Translations under genes and position numbers: made by a program
Shown: one piece after another, positions 34,341-46,968 of the stretch
Position numbering within the stretch: the stretch's first letter is position 1
Layout of the letters: every line of letters starts with the position of its first letter
Source of the DNA: Ephydatia muelleri
Lineage: Eukaryota; Porifera; Demospongiae; Spongillida; Spongillidae
NCBI GenBank assembly: GCA_013339895.1
Contig: JABACO010000005.1
Coordinates: 8,695,025-8,759,024 of the forward strand
Direction of reading: 5' to 3'
Length of the DNA stretch: 64,000 nucleotides
The notes under the pieces: generated by a model
What the model was told of the DNA's origin: nothing
The model's database searches: none
What the model saw: the letters and a program-made list of their open reading frames with translations, nothing else

Positions 34341-36360
34341 TATATTATTATAACTTAAATGAAAAATACAATGGGCTGCTCAAATGAATACATCACATGT
34401 ATTATTATTATTTGTAAAAATACCCATCATTATTAATAATTACTCATTACTCATTTCACAAATGAATCATAAATGAAACCCTCACACATTGACTTCAGAA
34501 GGAAAGTAGAATCTGCTAAGGATGGCTCTGGCATTAGACCTGACCAAATTTAGATTTAGATGACCAAATAGGCTGCTCAGCATTTGTGATTTGCAGGTGT
34601 TGGGTTTGAAAAGCCAGTCATGAAGCCAACTGTGACAAAGCCTATTATCACATCGTGTAAAAGTGGGTTTGGCTTCCAAGTACAAATGTACACTGGAAAC
34701 AACAAACAGGGAATAGACTAAATAAGGGGGGAAATCTGCAACCTTTACAATGAGGTCAACAGGTGAGTGTAAGCAGTTGAAGGCATGGCCCGTGGATGAT
34801 GATGAGGAGAGAGAAGGAAAGATAGCAGCGCATCCAGGCCATGGTTGAGCGCATGAATAACTGGCCCCACTTTGCAGACAGCAAGGCAGCGATGTGCTTG
34901 TATGCAACTGTGGCCTCTCTAAGTCTCCATTGGCAGATATAATAAGTGGAGTAATAGAGGCATGCCAACGCTCATTGCTCATTTCTTTGAGGTCTCATGG
35001 AAATTGTAGCAGGCAAAATGCTGGGATTGTCTATTTGAGGAGGGGTGGAAGGGTTTATGTTAAAGAGGTTTACGTTAAAGAATGCCCTCTCAAATCAACT
35101 CCCACAGAATCCATCTGCTGCTACATCAAGACATGCACCATCTTGGAAGTTGGCTGAGGTAGTAGTGAGATCTCACCTGTGATGGGCTGTAGATGAGGTT
35201 CCACTGAAACATTGTGGCAAATTTCAGACAGAAGATAGGCTGTGTAATCTCTGATCTCGATGTGTCTAGTGGAAAGTAAGCACCTTTTGGACAGAGGAAT
35301 AATTGAATTCCTTACCAGTTATAGGAAGGGTCTATTTTAAATATTTGGCGCCAAAAAATGAAAAAGGTTTGTGAGCCAACAACAACTAGCAATACCTGAA
35401 TCTATTATTAACCAGACCCCCTCCCATGCCCAAATGGTCCGTTACCTGCACCCAGCCCCACCCAGGCTAAATAAAACACCACGCCTGTGTATACATGTAT
35501 GCATATGGAAGTGTATTCTAATATCATTATAATTTATCGCATTGCAAATGATTATGACATGCGTGTACATGTATATGAATGCAAGATGATTGCAGGCTAA
35601 TAATAGATATACTTAAACATGTACTTGTATTGTTAGTTGAATACCAATCATCTCAGACTTGACACTTATATTTTGAATGTTATGTTACCTCTATCTCAAT
35701 ATCATCACTGAACATTAGCTGAAATTTAGTGGCTGTTGCAATCAGCTGCCAGTTGGAATTAGTTTCAAAAGGATGCTCACATCTGCCTCACCTGTCTAAG
35801 TGTGGCCATGCCACGATGCTGACACAACTGCTGTACACTCTCGAGCTCTTTCAATTAGGACACATCTGTACCTGATGTTCCACCTTGTCAGACTGTCTTT
35901 TGCAGTCAAGATTCTGCTGCTTGTACTTAACAACTTCTACAACTTCATTCGTTGCTTTTGGAGCTCAACATGTACCTTCATTGCTTAATTGCTGCTCCAA
36001 CATATGGTCTCTTTGTCCGTCTTTTTGCTGCTGGTCCTCTTGTATGGCCACTTCTATTTGCTCCTTACAGGCTGGCTGTTGCTTATGAGTAGTGATGGTT
36101 CACATGTATGGCCTCCATTTTCCTCCTCAGCAATGAATGACTGCACGGATACATGCGCATGAAAAGTTAGCAATTTGACCCAGTAACTCAGATCTTTTCT
36201 GCCCCAGAAGGGCAATAATAAATTAAAATTTTAAAAAATGATTATAAGAAAAGTAACTGCAATAAACATGTAACAAATGGCATGTACATACATGAAAATG
36301 GTCCAATTTGCAAAAGATAACAGCATGTAGATAAACACACAAATACACATTTATATCTAG

Positions 36361-36373
36361 GCATACACACACA

Positions 36374-36410
<37 letters not shown>

Positions 36411-36411
36411 C
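36361..36411. repeat. (CA)n microsatellite, unit A
   Basis: A short (CA)n tract with AAAC interruptions. The matching position in unit B has expanded into about 230 bp of 13-bp GT repeats. Confidence 0.9.
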
Positions 36412-36439
36412 TCAACATGTACATGTAAGGTCCGGTAGT

Positions 36440-36790
36440 CCAGCTCCATCATCAAATCCTGTTCCACTTCTCCATTTGGTTCTGGATCCTCGAAGACATA
36501 CATTCGTGGCCCTCAGAATGGCAAAGGACAGCCTGGCTCGTATCCATCCTGCAACTTCAGCATATGTTTTTTTTTCCATTTTTGAGCTATTTTGTCAGCA
36601 AGGAGTTGTATGAAACATTCTGCTTCTCGGCCCAAAACTCCATCAACGGATACAACTAGTGGTGTAAATGAAGCACGCCGTGCTTCTGCTGCATCATTGT
36701 ATTTCCTCTTCTTTTCTTCTTCAACTGACAATAGGATAGAGGCAACATCCTGGTGCAAATACGACGGAGCGTCAGTGTATCAAACAACGC
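36440..36790 (-). pseudogene. Reverse-transcriptase tail domain fragment, unit A
   Basis: Reads TDAPSYLHQDVASILLSVEE, KKRKYNDAAEARRASFTPLV, SVDGVLGREAECFIQLLADK and then, in another frame, AGWIRARMSFAILRATNVCL-RGSR. The KKxKY...FTPLVxSxDGxxGxEA...RARxSFAILRATxxCxRGSR pattern lies downstream of the RT core in a class of non-LTR-like retroelement polyproteins of marine invertebrates. The RT catalytic domain itself is absent. It is cut by at least one frameshift. Confidence 0.65.
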
Positions 36791-37575
36791 AACCGTCTGA
36801 GACTGCCATACCCCTCTAATACTAAGATCCCAGTAACTCAGATGTTTATTCATCAATATGCACTACAAAATCAAATCAATTCAAACCAAATTACCTGCAT
36901 AACTACTGCTCAAACATGTAGTTTAGCAACTTCATTATTTGTCTTTTCTGACCCATGCCACCCCAAAATTTGTTGGTACATGTATAATGCTGGGTGTCCG
37001 CAAATGAAGGCAAAGGTTTAAATGAATACGTATTTCTTTATAGGACTATCAATCTTAATGAATTTATACAATGCATTAGTCAAAAGTTTGAAATCAAACT
37101 TAAAACCACACAAAGACCACTCTTAATTAACTTTTTTTAAAAAGAACATTGACTTTACATAAGTCTTGATTATTACATGTACTACACCTAAAGTTGTGAT
37201 TTCCTTCTTCAATGGCCACCACATGCAAGAATTTTTGTGCTTAGTGGGAAGTAGAGGTTCATTGAACCAGATTGTTATATTATGTATGCATGGTTGTGTA
37301 TTTATTTGATACCTGTAAATTTGCATCTTTAGCCAAGTAACAAAAGTGTTATAAATTTGTGTAATGTATGAACTTTTAATGTTTAATTCTTGCAATCCTT
37401 ATTTAAGGATGGCCATCCTTTAATAAGAATGATGACCCCTTTCTAAAAGAATAAAGCACACTTGGTGCTTTATTTTAGATTACTGGTTAATAAGATTCAA
37501 GATGATGCAGATCAGCGATACTGCCGCGGTTAAGACAGGTTTGGCTTGCTCAAAAACCAATACTACAGTTTCAAT

Positions 37576-38104
37576 ATGGCGAAACCGCCATTTGCCGTTG
37601 GCAATAAAGTTGTGAGCAAAATCAAAGCGACGTATGGCAAGGAAGGGGAATATTGCAGGTTTCTGGAAGCTCGAGGAGTAGAAAGAACACTGTCAGAAGG
37701 AGCTGTCGAACAATATCCACGGCGTCGACAAAGGGTATATATGCTACGGCCACGTACCTGCTATTTCCACAGAAGCGATCTGCATGCATGCACTCGAAAG
37801 CGTCAAGCTAAGCGACCCTGCTTAGGTACAGAGGAAGCCGCAGAGGATGACGGATGCAGTTCCGCGGCACGAAGGGATAACATAGGTGACGAAAGCAGCA
37901 CTGATTCGTCGAATGACAGTGACAGCGACAGCAGCAGTAGCGGCGAGGATGTGAACGCTCAAAGGTGGGTTTTTCGTTTTGGAAATGGACAGATCAGGTC
38001 AATGACGTCTTGCTAATCCACTTCATTGCTTGATAAATAAGCCTATACAGTGCATGCGTGTATCTGAGCATATTACATGCATATTATATGCAACACCTAT
38101 TCCA

Positions 38105-38163
<59 letters not shown>

Positions 38164-39204
38164 AACACACACACAACACAAACACACACACGCACAAACA
38201 CACACACACACAAACACACACACACGCACATGTATGCATTCATGCTTTCTAAAATAAACTGCAGAGATGAAATCCCTGGTAGTGGTTCAGGAATGGATGG
38301 TACTTCCAGTGAAAGTCATCCTCTTTTGTCGCCACATGGTCGCCAATGGTGTAAGCTAGTAACCTTGTCTAGTGACCATTGTCATGTGACTATTGGACAA
38401 AGATATCACTCCAATGCTCGTTTTCACTGGCCAAACCTTGTGGATCAACATCAAAAGACCTATGCAGACTACTTCATGCTTTTTTATCCCATGAGGGGCT
38501 CAGCAATATGCTGCTGTGCACCAACCTGAATATGGCTAGGAACAGCCTTCCTCCCCTTGATAAAGGTGAATTTATCAAATATCTCGGATTGCTTGGATTG
38601 TGACTAGCCATGACCTGTGAGCCAAAAAGGGTTCCAGTTTATTGGCAGGTGAGAAAATGAGCCTGGGTCAGTATATATGCAGGTGCGGACTTTGGTGGTC
38701 AATTTAGAATGACAAGCACCGATTTCAGGATATAAAAACTGTTTCAGTTTCACTGTCCCAAATAATGGTGTAGATGCTAATGTAAGTGGACTTCTGTATC
38801 AATGTGTTTCTGTTTTTATAATTTACCTCATATAAGACCCATGGCAAGACATCTGACCTATCATTGAGCATTTCAACCACACCCGTCAAAAAAACATAAG
38901 TCCAGGTTGCCACCTGCCAGTGGATGAATGTATAAGTGCATGGAAGGGTTCTGATGGAGAAAGAGAATGCCACATAAGACCAAAATCAGTTGCACATAAA
39001 CCAGAGGGTGTTGGGGTTGAAATGAAAGCCTTGGCATGTGGGGAAACTGGTATTATTTTGAAGTTGGATATAATGGAAGGAAAGGAAGCAAACCGAAGGA
39101 AGGATTTCTCACAGGAATATGGTGAGGGAACGGCTGTGACACTTCGATTGACAAAAGAGTACTATGGCACTGGAAGAGTAGTGTATGCAGGCTCCGTCAA
39201 GTGA
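37576..39204 (+). pseudogene. piggyBac-type (DDE_Tnp_1_7) transposase, C-terminally truncated, unit A
   Basis: The Met at 37,576 starts MAKPPFAVGNKVVSKIKATY, a basic segment (CTRKRQAKRPC), then an acidic Ser/Asp tract (SNDSDSDSSSSGED), typical of piggyBac N-termini. After an intron containing a (CA)n tract (acceptor near 38,263) come FHWPNLVDQHQKTYADYFM, TNLNMARNSLPPLDKGEF and GADFGGQFRM. The catalytic block MDECISAWKGSDGERECH contains the first Asp of the DDD triad, followed by RPKSVAHKPEGVGVEMKALA. Translation ends GRVVYAGSVK at 39,204, where intact relatives continue to the next catalytic Asp region. Several stops and frameshifts lie between 38,600 and 38,900. It cannot be an active enzyme. 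Confidence 0.75.
38105..38232. repeat. (CA)n microsatellite in the piggyBac-type gene, unit A
   Basis: A CA tract with AAAC and CGCA interruptions, located in the likely intron between the acidic exon and the FHWPN exon. The equivalent in unit B is at 44,016-44,110. Confidence 0.9.
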
Positions 39205-42200
39205 ATGGACAAAATCTTGAAAACGCACAGTGTGTTTTCAGTAAAAATGGCAAAACCGATTAGAGTTAGAACACTACCATAGAATGTATTAAGTAGCACA
39301 CACATCAAGCTTCATAAAACATCCCAAAAAAGTTATACTTGTCATACTTTTTTCTGTGACAATTAAATTGTACACATAATGTATTTATAAGAACCACATC
39401 CTTTTTTTTGTGCATCGTGTAACCAAGGGTGTGATTTAAAAAATAGATTGACAATTGGTAATTTTATGATAAACACATTAAACAACAGTAAAAAAATGGA
39501 TGACAAAAACTTGCATTTCTATTTATAATGAATTTTCAAATATTGGTCCTACGCATAGGACCTGGCTCTGGAGATTAAAGGTTAAGATTTATTTACATTA
39601 AATTTGATTTTAGTTAATTAAATCCTTCCCAGCTGATAGAGCCCGTCTGTTTTTTTATTTAATCTCCACATGCTTCGAGCTGGCTTTCTGTAATCTCCTC
39701 TATAGGTCTAGGTGTGCCCTACACCTTGAACATGTCCAGTGGTGGCTAGGTCAGACACCTCATTGTTCACTGTGTGCACTTTGTTTGTTATAGTAGCTTT
39801 TTAGATCCTTTAGAACATTATGCTGTAATGTACAAATGTGAGGATGATACTATTTTCCACCACAACAGACTCAAAGATATCTTGGCAGTATCGTGTCATC
39901 GTGTCAGCTGTCAGTCCAGGTGGAAGTAGGCTCTGCATGGGATTAGGGATTAGCATAGTCAATGCCAGCAGACATTCTATTTATGGATTGAAATTGGAGA
40001 AAGCCAGCTGCTTTGACATCTCTGTTGCTTCACTGTTTAATACAAATATATTGTTGCCACAAGAGCAACAGCATGTGCAGCTGAGCTGAGGAAGTACTAA
40101 TTGTGCTGAGTTGAGTGGGTTAGCATCCCTGGAATTGTATGGACAGCAGTGTTTCTCTAGTTTGGCATCAAGGTTTGCCATCCATTGTTCATCATGATCA
40201 CAAGCCACCTTTGAATTTGATTTAAGGCTGAATATTTGTTTAGTGAGGGCCAATACTGTTGTCCATGTCCTAGAATATCAGTGAGCATGCCTGTAATGTG
40301 GTAAATATTTGTTTATGTCAAATTTCTTCCAAAGCTACTGTAGTGATGGAAAGTTGATAAAGGTATTTTGGGACACCCTACAATGATATCATAAGCATAC
40401 AGCACCATACCCACACCCACATACTGGCAGAAGCAGGTCAACCCCCCATGGACAGACAAATTAAAGCCTCTAGCCTAATTTTACACTAGTATGGGTACCC
40501 ATCATCAGTTTGGTAAGTCTACACCTGGCATCATTCTTCTAAAACAATATCACATGCTCATGTTTACAACAAGAAATTGTATATGACACATACACTTCAC
40601 CCCAGGAATGCAATGTTACGTTCTGTAGTTTTGATTAGTGGACTGGGTTAGTACTGCAAAGTGTTAACTCTCCAGCCACAGTTACGTTTCTCGTTCCCTG
40701 TGTTGGCACTCTTCTCCTGTGCTAGTTTATTATATAGCAGTACATGTCCAAGGGTGTGGCAAAGGAACGTGGGCGTCTTTTAGTATGTTCCTATCACGTA
40801 CTAGCAGTCATCGCAAATTAAAGCGGAGGCCTGTATGAGAGATGAAGAGGAAGTCGCGTGGTGGGGGAAAATGCAGATCATATAATCGCGGGAGACGGAA
40901 GCGTGGATGCTGCTCATAGTAAGAGCTTTGTGTACATCGGACACACTTACCTCTATTCACGTTCGGAGGAACTAGTCCAGGTGTACATGTAGCGTCCCGC
41001 GATGTCTATTTATGACTCGAAATTTCTCTCGTTTAATCCTAAATAAAAAATAAAAATAAAAATAAAACAATAAAATAAAAATATATACGCAATGTAATCT
41101 TTTTTCGTTTTGGCACGAATTACATGCCATATGTAATTCGTGCCAAAACGAAAAAAGATTACAATGCGTATATATTTTTATTTTATTGTATTTTTTTATT
41201 TTTTTATTTTTTATTCAGGGTTAAACGAGAGAAATTTCGAAATAACCGAGTCATAAATAGAGAAAATAGACATCGCGGGACGCTACACCTGAACTAGTTC
41301 CTCGGAACGTGAATAGAGGTAAGTATGTCCGATGTACACAAAGCTCTTACTATGAGCAGCATCCACGCTTCCGTCTCCCGCGATTATCTGATCTGCATTT
41401 TCCCCCACCACGCGACTTCCTCTTCATCTCTCATACAGGCCTCCGCTTTAATTTGCGATGACTGCTAGTACGTGATTGGAACATACTAAAAGACGCCCGC
41501 GTTCCTTTGCCACACCCTTGGACATGTACTGCTATATAATAAACTAGCACAGGAGAAGAGTGCCAACACAGGGAACGAGAAATGTAACTGTGGCTGGAGA
41601 GTTAACACTTTGCAGTACCCGACACTCCACCAATCAAAACTACAGAACGCAACATGGGGTGAAGTGTATGTGTCATATACCATTTCTTGTAAACATGAGC
41701 ATGTGATATTGTTTCAGAAGAATGATGCCAGTTGTAGACTTACCCAACTGATGATGGGTACCCATACTAGTGTAGAATTAGGCTAGAGGCTTTAATTTGT
41801 CTGTCCATGGGGGGTTGATCTGCTTCTGCCAGTATGTGGGTGTGGGTATGGTGCTGTATGCATTGTAGGGTGTCCCAAAATACCTTTATCAACTTTCCAT
41901 CACTACAGTAGCTTTGGAAGAAATTTGACATAAACAAATATTTACCACATTACAGGCATGCACACTGATATTCTAGGACATGGACAACAGTATTGGCCCT
42001 CACTAAACAAATGTTCAGCCTTAAATCAATTCAAAGGTGGCTTGTAATCATGATGAACAATGGATGGCAAACCTTGATGCCAAACTAGAGAAACACTGCT
42101 GTCCATACAATTCCAGGGATACAAACCCACTCAACTCAGCACTATTAGTACTTCCTCAGCTCAGCTGCACATGCTGTTGCTCTTGTGGCAACAATATATT

Positions 42201-43037
42201 TGTATTAAGCAGTGAAGCAACAGAGATGTCAAAACGGCTGGCTTTCTCCAATTTCAATCCATAAATAGAACGTCTGCTGACATTGACTGTGCTAATCCCA
42301 TGCAGAGCCTACTTCCACCTGGACTGACAACTGACATGATGACACGATACTGCCAAGATATCTTTGAGTCTGTTGTGGTGGAAAATAGTATCATCCTCAC
42401 ATTTGTACATTACAGCATAATGTTCCAAAGGATCTAAAAAGCTACTATAACAAACGAAGTGCACACTGTGAACAATGAGGTATCAGACCTAGCCACCACT
42501 GGACATGTTCAAGGTCTAGGGCACACCTAGACCTATAGAGGGAGATTACAGAAAGCCAGCTCGAAGTATGTGGAGATGAAATAGAAAAACAGACGGGCTC
42601 TATCAGCTGGGAAGGATTGATTAAAATATAATTAACTAAAATCAAATTTAATGTACATAAATCTTAACCTTTAATCTCCAGAGCCAAGTCCTATGCGTAG
42701 GACCAATATTTGAAAATTCATTATAAATAGAAATGCAAGTTTTTGTCATCCATTTTTTAACTGTTGTTTAATGTGTCTATCATGCTAAATTTACCAATTG
42801 TCAATCTATTTTTTAAATCACACCCTTGGTTACACGATGCAAAAAAAAGGATGCGGTTCTTAAAAATGTATTATGTGTACAATTTAATTGTCACAGAAAA
42901 AAGTATGACAAGTATAACTTTTTGGGGATGTTTTATGAAGCTTGATGTGTGTGTGCTACTTATGGCAGTGTTCTAACTCTAATCGGTTTTGCCATTTTTA
43001 CTGAAAACTCACTGTGTGTTTTCAAGATTTTGTCCAT

Positions 43038-44020
43038 TCACTTGGCAGAGCCTGCATACACTACTCTTCCAGTGCCATAGTACTCTTTTGTCAATCGAAG
43101 TGTCACAGCCGTTCCCTCACCATATTCCTGTGAGAAATCCTTCCTTCGGTTTGCTTCCTTTCCTTCCATTATATCCAACTTCAGAATAATACCAGTTTCC
43201 CCACATGCCAAGGCTTTCATTTCAACCCCAACACGCTCTGGTTTATGTGCAACTGATTTTGGTCTTATGTGGCATTCTCTTTCTCCATCAGAACCCTTCC
43301 ATGCACTCATGCATTCATCCACTGGCAGGTGGCAACCTGGACTTATGTTCTTTTGACGGGTGAGGTTAAAATCCTCAATGATAGGTCGGATGTCTTGCCA
43401 TGGGTCTTATATATGAGGTAAATTATAAAAACAGAAACACATTGATACAGAAGTCCACTTACTTTAGCATCTACATCATTATGTGGGACAGTGAAACTGA
43501 AACAGTTTGTTATATCCTGAAATCGGTGCCTTGTCATTCTAAACTGACCACCAAAGTCCGCACCTGTATATACTGACCCAGGCTCATTTTCTCACCTGCC
43601 AATAAACTGGAATTGGTCCCCTTTTTGGCTCACAGGTCATGGCTAGTCACAATCTGAGCAATCCGAGATATTTGATAAATTCACCTTTATCAAGGGGAGG
43701 AAGCCATATTCAGGTTGGTGCACATCAGCATATTGCTGAGCCCCTCATGGGATAAAAAAGGATGAAGTAGTCTGCATAGGTCTTTTGATGTTGATCCACA
43801 AGGTTTGGCCAGTGAAAACGAGCATTGGAGTGATATCTTTGTCCAATAGTCACATGACAATGGTCACTAGACAAGGTTACTAGCTTACACCATTGGCGAC
43901 CATGTGGCGACAAAAGAGGATGACTTTCACTGGAAGTACCATCCATTCCTGAACCACTACCAGGGATTTCATCTCTGCAGTTTATTTTAGAAAGCATGAA
44001 TGCATACATGTGCATGTGTG

Positions 44021-44110
<90 letters not shown>

Positions 44111-44641
44111 TGTGTAATGGAATAGGTGTTGCATATATAATATACTCAGATACACGCATGCACTGTATAGGCTTATTTGTCAAGCAATGAAGTGGATTAG
44201 CAAGACGTCACTGACCTGACCTGTCCATTTCCAAAACGAAAAACCCACCTCAGTTTGAGAGTTCACATCCTCGCCGCTACTGCTGCTGTCGCTGTCACTG
44301 TCATTCGACGAATCAGTGCTGCTTTCGTCACCTATGTTATCCCTCCGTGCTGAGGAACTGCATCCGTCATCCTCTGCGGCTTCCTCTGTACCTAAGCAGG
44401 GTCGCTTAGCTTGACGCTTTCGAGTGCATGCATGCTGATCGCTTCTGTGGAAATAGCAGGTAGGTGGGCGTAGCATATATACTCTTTGTCGACGCCGTCG
44501 CTATTGTTCGACAGCTCCTTCTGACAGTGTTTTTTCTACTCCTCGAGCTTCCAGAAACCTGCAATATTCCCCTTCCTTGCCATACGTCGCTTTGATTTTG
44601 CTCACAACTTTATTGCCAACGGCAAATAGCGGTTTCGCCAT
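43038..44641 (-). pseudogene. piggyBac-type transposase, C-terminally truncated, unit B
   Basis: The counterpart of the unit A gene on the opposite strand. It has the Met near 44,641, the acidic SNDSDSDSSSSGED tract, FHWPNLVDQHQKTYADYF, and FRMTRHRFQDITNCFSFTVP, which is better preserved than in A and shows the canonical RF..I..CF.F block. MDECMSAWKGSDGERECH then leads to an end at GRVVYAGSAK (43,038). The N-terminal exon has its own stop and a frameshift relative to A. Because A and B end at the same place, the C-terminal loss predates their duplication. Confidence 0.75.
43996..44116. repeat. (GT)n microsatellite in the piggyBac-type gene, unit B
   Basis: An almost pure GT tract of about 110 bp, the counterpart of the interrupted CA tract in unit A at 38,105-38,232. 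Confidence 0.9.
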
Positions 44642-45424
44642 ATTGAAAGTGTAGTATTGGTTTTTGAGCTAGCCAAACCTGTCTTAACCGCGGCAGTATC
44701 GCTGATCTGCATCATCTTGAATCTTATTAACCAGTAATCTAAAATAAAGCACCAAGTGTGCTTCATTCTTTTAGAAAGGGGTCATCATCCTTATTAAAGG
44801 ATGGCCATCCTTAAATAAGGATTGCAAGAGATTAAACATTAAAAGTAAACAAAAATCCTTGCATGTGGTGGCCATTGAAGAAGGAAATCACAACTTTAGG
44901 TGCAGTACATGTCAAGACTTATGTAAAGTCAATGTTCTTTTTAAAAAAGTTAATTAAGAGTGGTCTTTCTGTGGTTTTAAGTTTGATTTCAAACTTTTGA
45001 CTAATGCATTGTATAAATTCATTAAGATTGATAGTCCTATAAAGAAATACGTATTCATTTAAACCTTTGCCTTCATTTGCGGACACCCGGCATTATACAT
45101 GTACCAACAAATTGTGGGGTGGCATGGGTCAGAAAAGACAAATAATGAAGTTGCTAAGATAATTAAACTACATGTTTGAGCAGTAGTTATATATTTGTTC
45201 AAAACATATTTGCAAGTCTGTTTTGAACAAAATTGTTGATAATGCAAAACAATTCCTCCGTGCACAAGAATTGACTTATATATAAAAACCAATTGAAAGT
45301 GGAAATGAAATTATGCAGGTAATTTGGGTTTGAATTGATTTGATTTTGTAGTGCATATTGATGAATAAACCATCTGAGTTACTGAGATCTTAGTGGGTAT
45401 GGCAGTCTCAGACGGTTGCGTTGT

Positions 45425-45775
45425 TTGATACACTGACGCTCCGTCGTATTTGCACCGGGATGTTGCCTCTATCCTATCGTCAGTTGAAAAAGAAAAGAAG
45501 AGGAAATACAATGATGCAGCAGAAGCACGGCGTGCTTCATTTACACCACTAGTTGTATCCGTTGATGGAGTTTTTGGCCGAGAAGCAAAATGTTTCATAC
45601 AACTCCTTGCTGACAAAATAACTCAAAAATGTATGCTGAAGTTGCAGGATGGATACGAGCCAGGATGTCCTTTGCCATTCTGAGGGCCACGAATGTATGT
45701 CTTCGAGGATCCAGAACCAAATGGAGAAGTGGAACAGGATTTGATGATGGAGCTGGACTACCGGACCTTACATGT
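45425..45775 (+). pseudogene. Reverse-transcriptase tail domain fragment, unit B
   Basis: The counterpart of the unit A fragment: TDAPSYLHRDVASILSSVEK, KKRKYNDAAEARRASFTPLV, VSVDGVFGREAKCFIQLLAD, then AGWIRARMSFAILRATNVCL, RGSRTKWRSGTGFDDGAGLP. It is split by a frameshift near 45,630 but otherwise well conserved. No RT core is nearby. Confidence 0.68.
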
Positions 45776-45787
45776 ACATGTTGAGAT

Positions 45788-45973
45788 GTGTGTGTGTGTG
45801 TTGTGTGTGTGTGTTGTGTGTGTGTGTTGTGTGTGTGTGTTGTGTGTGTGTGTTGTGTGTGTGTGTTGTGTGTGTGTGTTGTGTGTGTGTGTTGTGTGTG
45901 TGTGTTGTGTGTGTGTGTTGTGTGTGTGTGTTGTGTGTGTGTGTTGTGTGTGTGTGTTGTGTGTGTGTGTGTT

Positions 45974-46016
<43 letters not shown>
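45788..46016. repeat. 13-bp GT-rich minisatellite (TTGTGTGTGTGTG)n, unit B
   Basis: About 13 near-perfect copies of a 13-bp unit, followed by a pure GT tract and one GTTTGCGT interruption. Because 13 is not a multiple of three, all forward frames read as Cys/Val repeats, which are not genes. Unit A has only a short (CA)n tract at the mirror position. Confidence 0.93.
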
Positions 46017-46017
<1 letters not shown>

Positions 46018-46708
46018 CCTAGGTATAAATGTGTATTTGTGTGTTTATCTACATGCTGTTATCTTTTGCAAATTGGACCATTTTCATGTATGTACATGCC
46101 ATTTGTTACATGTTTATTGTAGTTACTTTTCTTATAATCATTTAAAAAAAAAATTTAATTTATTATTGCCCTTCTGGGGCAGAAAAGATCTGAGTTACTG
46201 GGTCAAATTGCTAATTTTCCCTGCGCATGTATCCGTGCAGTCATTCATTGCTGAGAAGGAAAATGGAGGCCATACATATCAGTACACATAAGCAACAGCC
46301 AGCCTGTAAGGAGCAAATAGAAGTGGCCATACAAGAGGACCAGCAGCAACAAGACGGACAAAGAGACCATATGTTGGAGCAGCAATTAAGCAATGAAGGT
46401 ACATGTTGAGCTCCAAAAGCAACGAATGAAGTTGTAGAAGTTGTTGAGTACAAGCAGCAGAAACTTGACTGCAAAAGACAGTCTGATGAGGTGGAACATC
46501 AGATACAGATGTGTCCTAATTGAAAGAGCTCGAGAGTGTACAGCAGTTGTGTCAGCATCGTGGCATGGCCACACTTAGACAGGTGAGGCAGGTGTGAGCA
46601 TCCTTTTGAAACTAATTCCAACTGGCAGCTGATTGCAGCTGCCACTAAATTTCAGCTTGTTCAGTGAAGATATTGAGATAGAGGTAACATACATCTTGCA
46701 TTCATATA

Positions 46709-46968
46709 CCGTAAAGTACCACGAATAAGCCCCCCCCCCTCCGCCCCCAACAATAAAAAATGGCTCGTGTTTAAACGTCCGTATCTTCGTAATCGCGAAC
46801 GCTTCTGCGTATCTTTTTACATAATCATGTACGGGTACCATTTCTGTTTCTGAAATGCTGAATACATTTGAGGAGACTTTCGAGGTTACAGAGATGCGCA
46901 CGTTTAAACACGAGCCATTTTTTTTTGTTGGGGGCGGAGGGGCGGGGCTTATTCGTGGTACTTTACGG
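46709..46968. mobile_element. 260-bp MITE with ~70-bp TIRs and TA duplication
   Basis: The ends are CCGTAAAGTACCACGAATAA... and its reverse complement, matching for about 70 bp through GTTTAAACG, with TA on both sides (46,707-46,708 and 46,969-46,970). Unit A retains the empty site: TTCATATACATGTACACGCATG (read from its minus strand near 35,560) corresponds to TTCATA + element + TACATATACACGCATG. The TA duplication suggests a Tc1/mariner-related source. The interior has no coding capacity. Confidence 0.9.

Larger units (their letters stand above)
32535..41130 (-). mobile_element. Unit A: long-TIR element with piggyBac-type transposase (remainder after insertion)
   Basis: The unit runs from the split left terminus (19,394-19,408 plus 32,541 on) to CGAATTACATGCCAT at 41,130. 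The terminal repeats start ATGGCATGTAATTCGTGCCAAAACGA and continue for several hundred bp: a poly-T/A-rich segment, GTTAAACGAGAGAAATTTCG, an AGGTAAGT splice-donor-like site, CpG-rich sequence and CTATATAATAAACTAGC. The left TIR is shorter, about 0.56 kb, because the inner part seen in unit B is missing. Internal order is mirror-image to unit B. No TTAA duplication is visible. Confidence 0.8.

Noticed and set aside
39981-40253. Frame shared by A (minus), B (42,037-42,264 plus) and C (PLNSAQLVLPQLSCTCC...)
   Set aside because: Conservation follows from the shared unit. The Cys-rich stretch has no family match I know, and C does not keep the frame.
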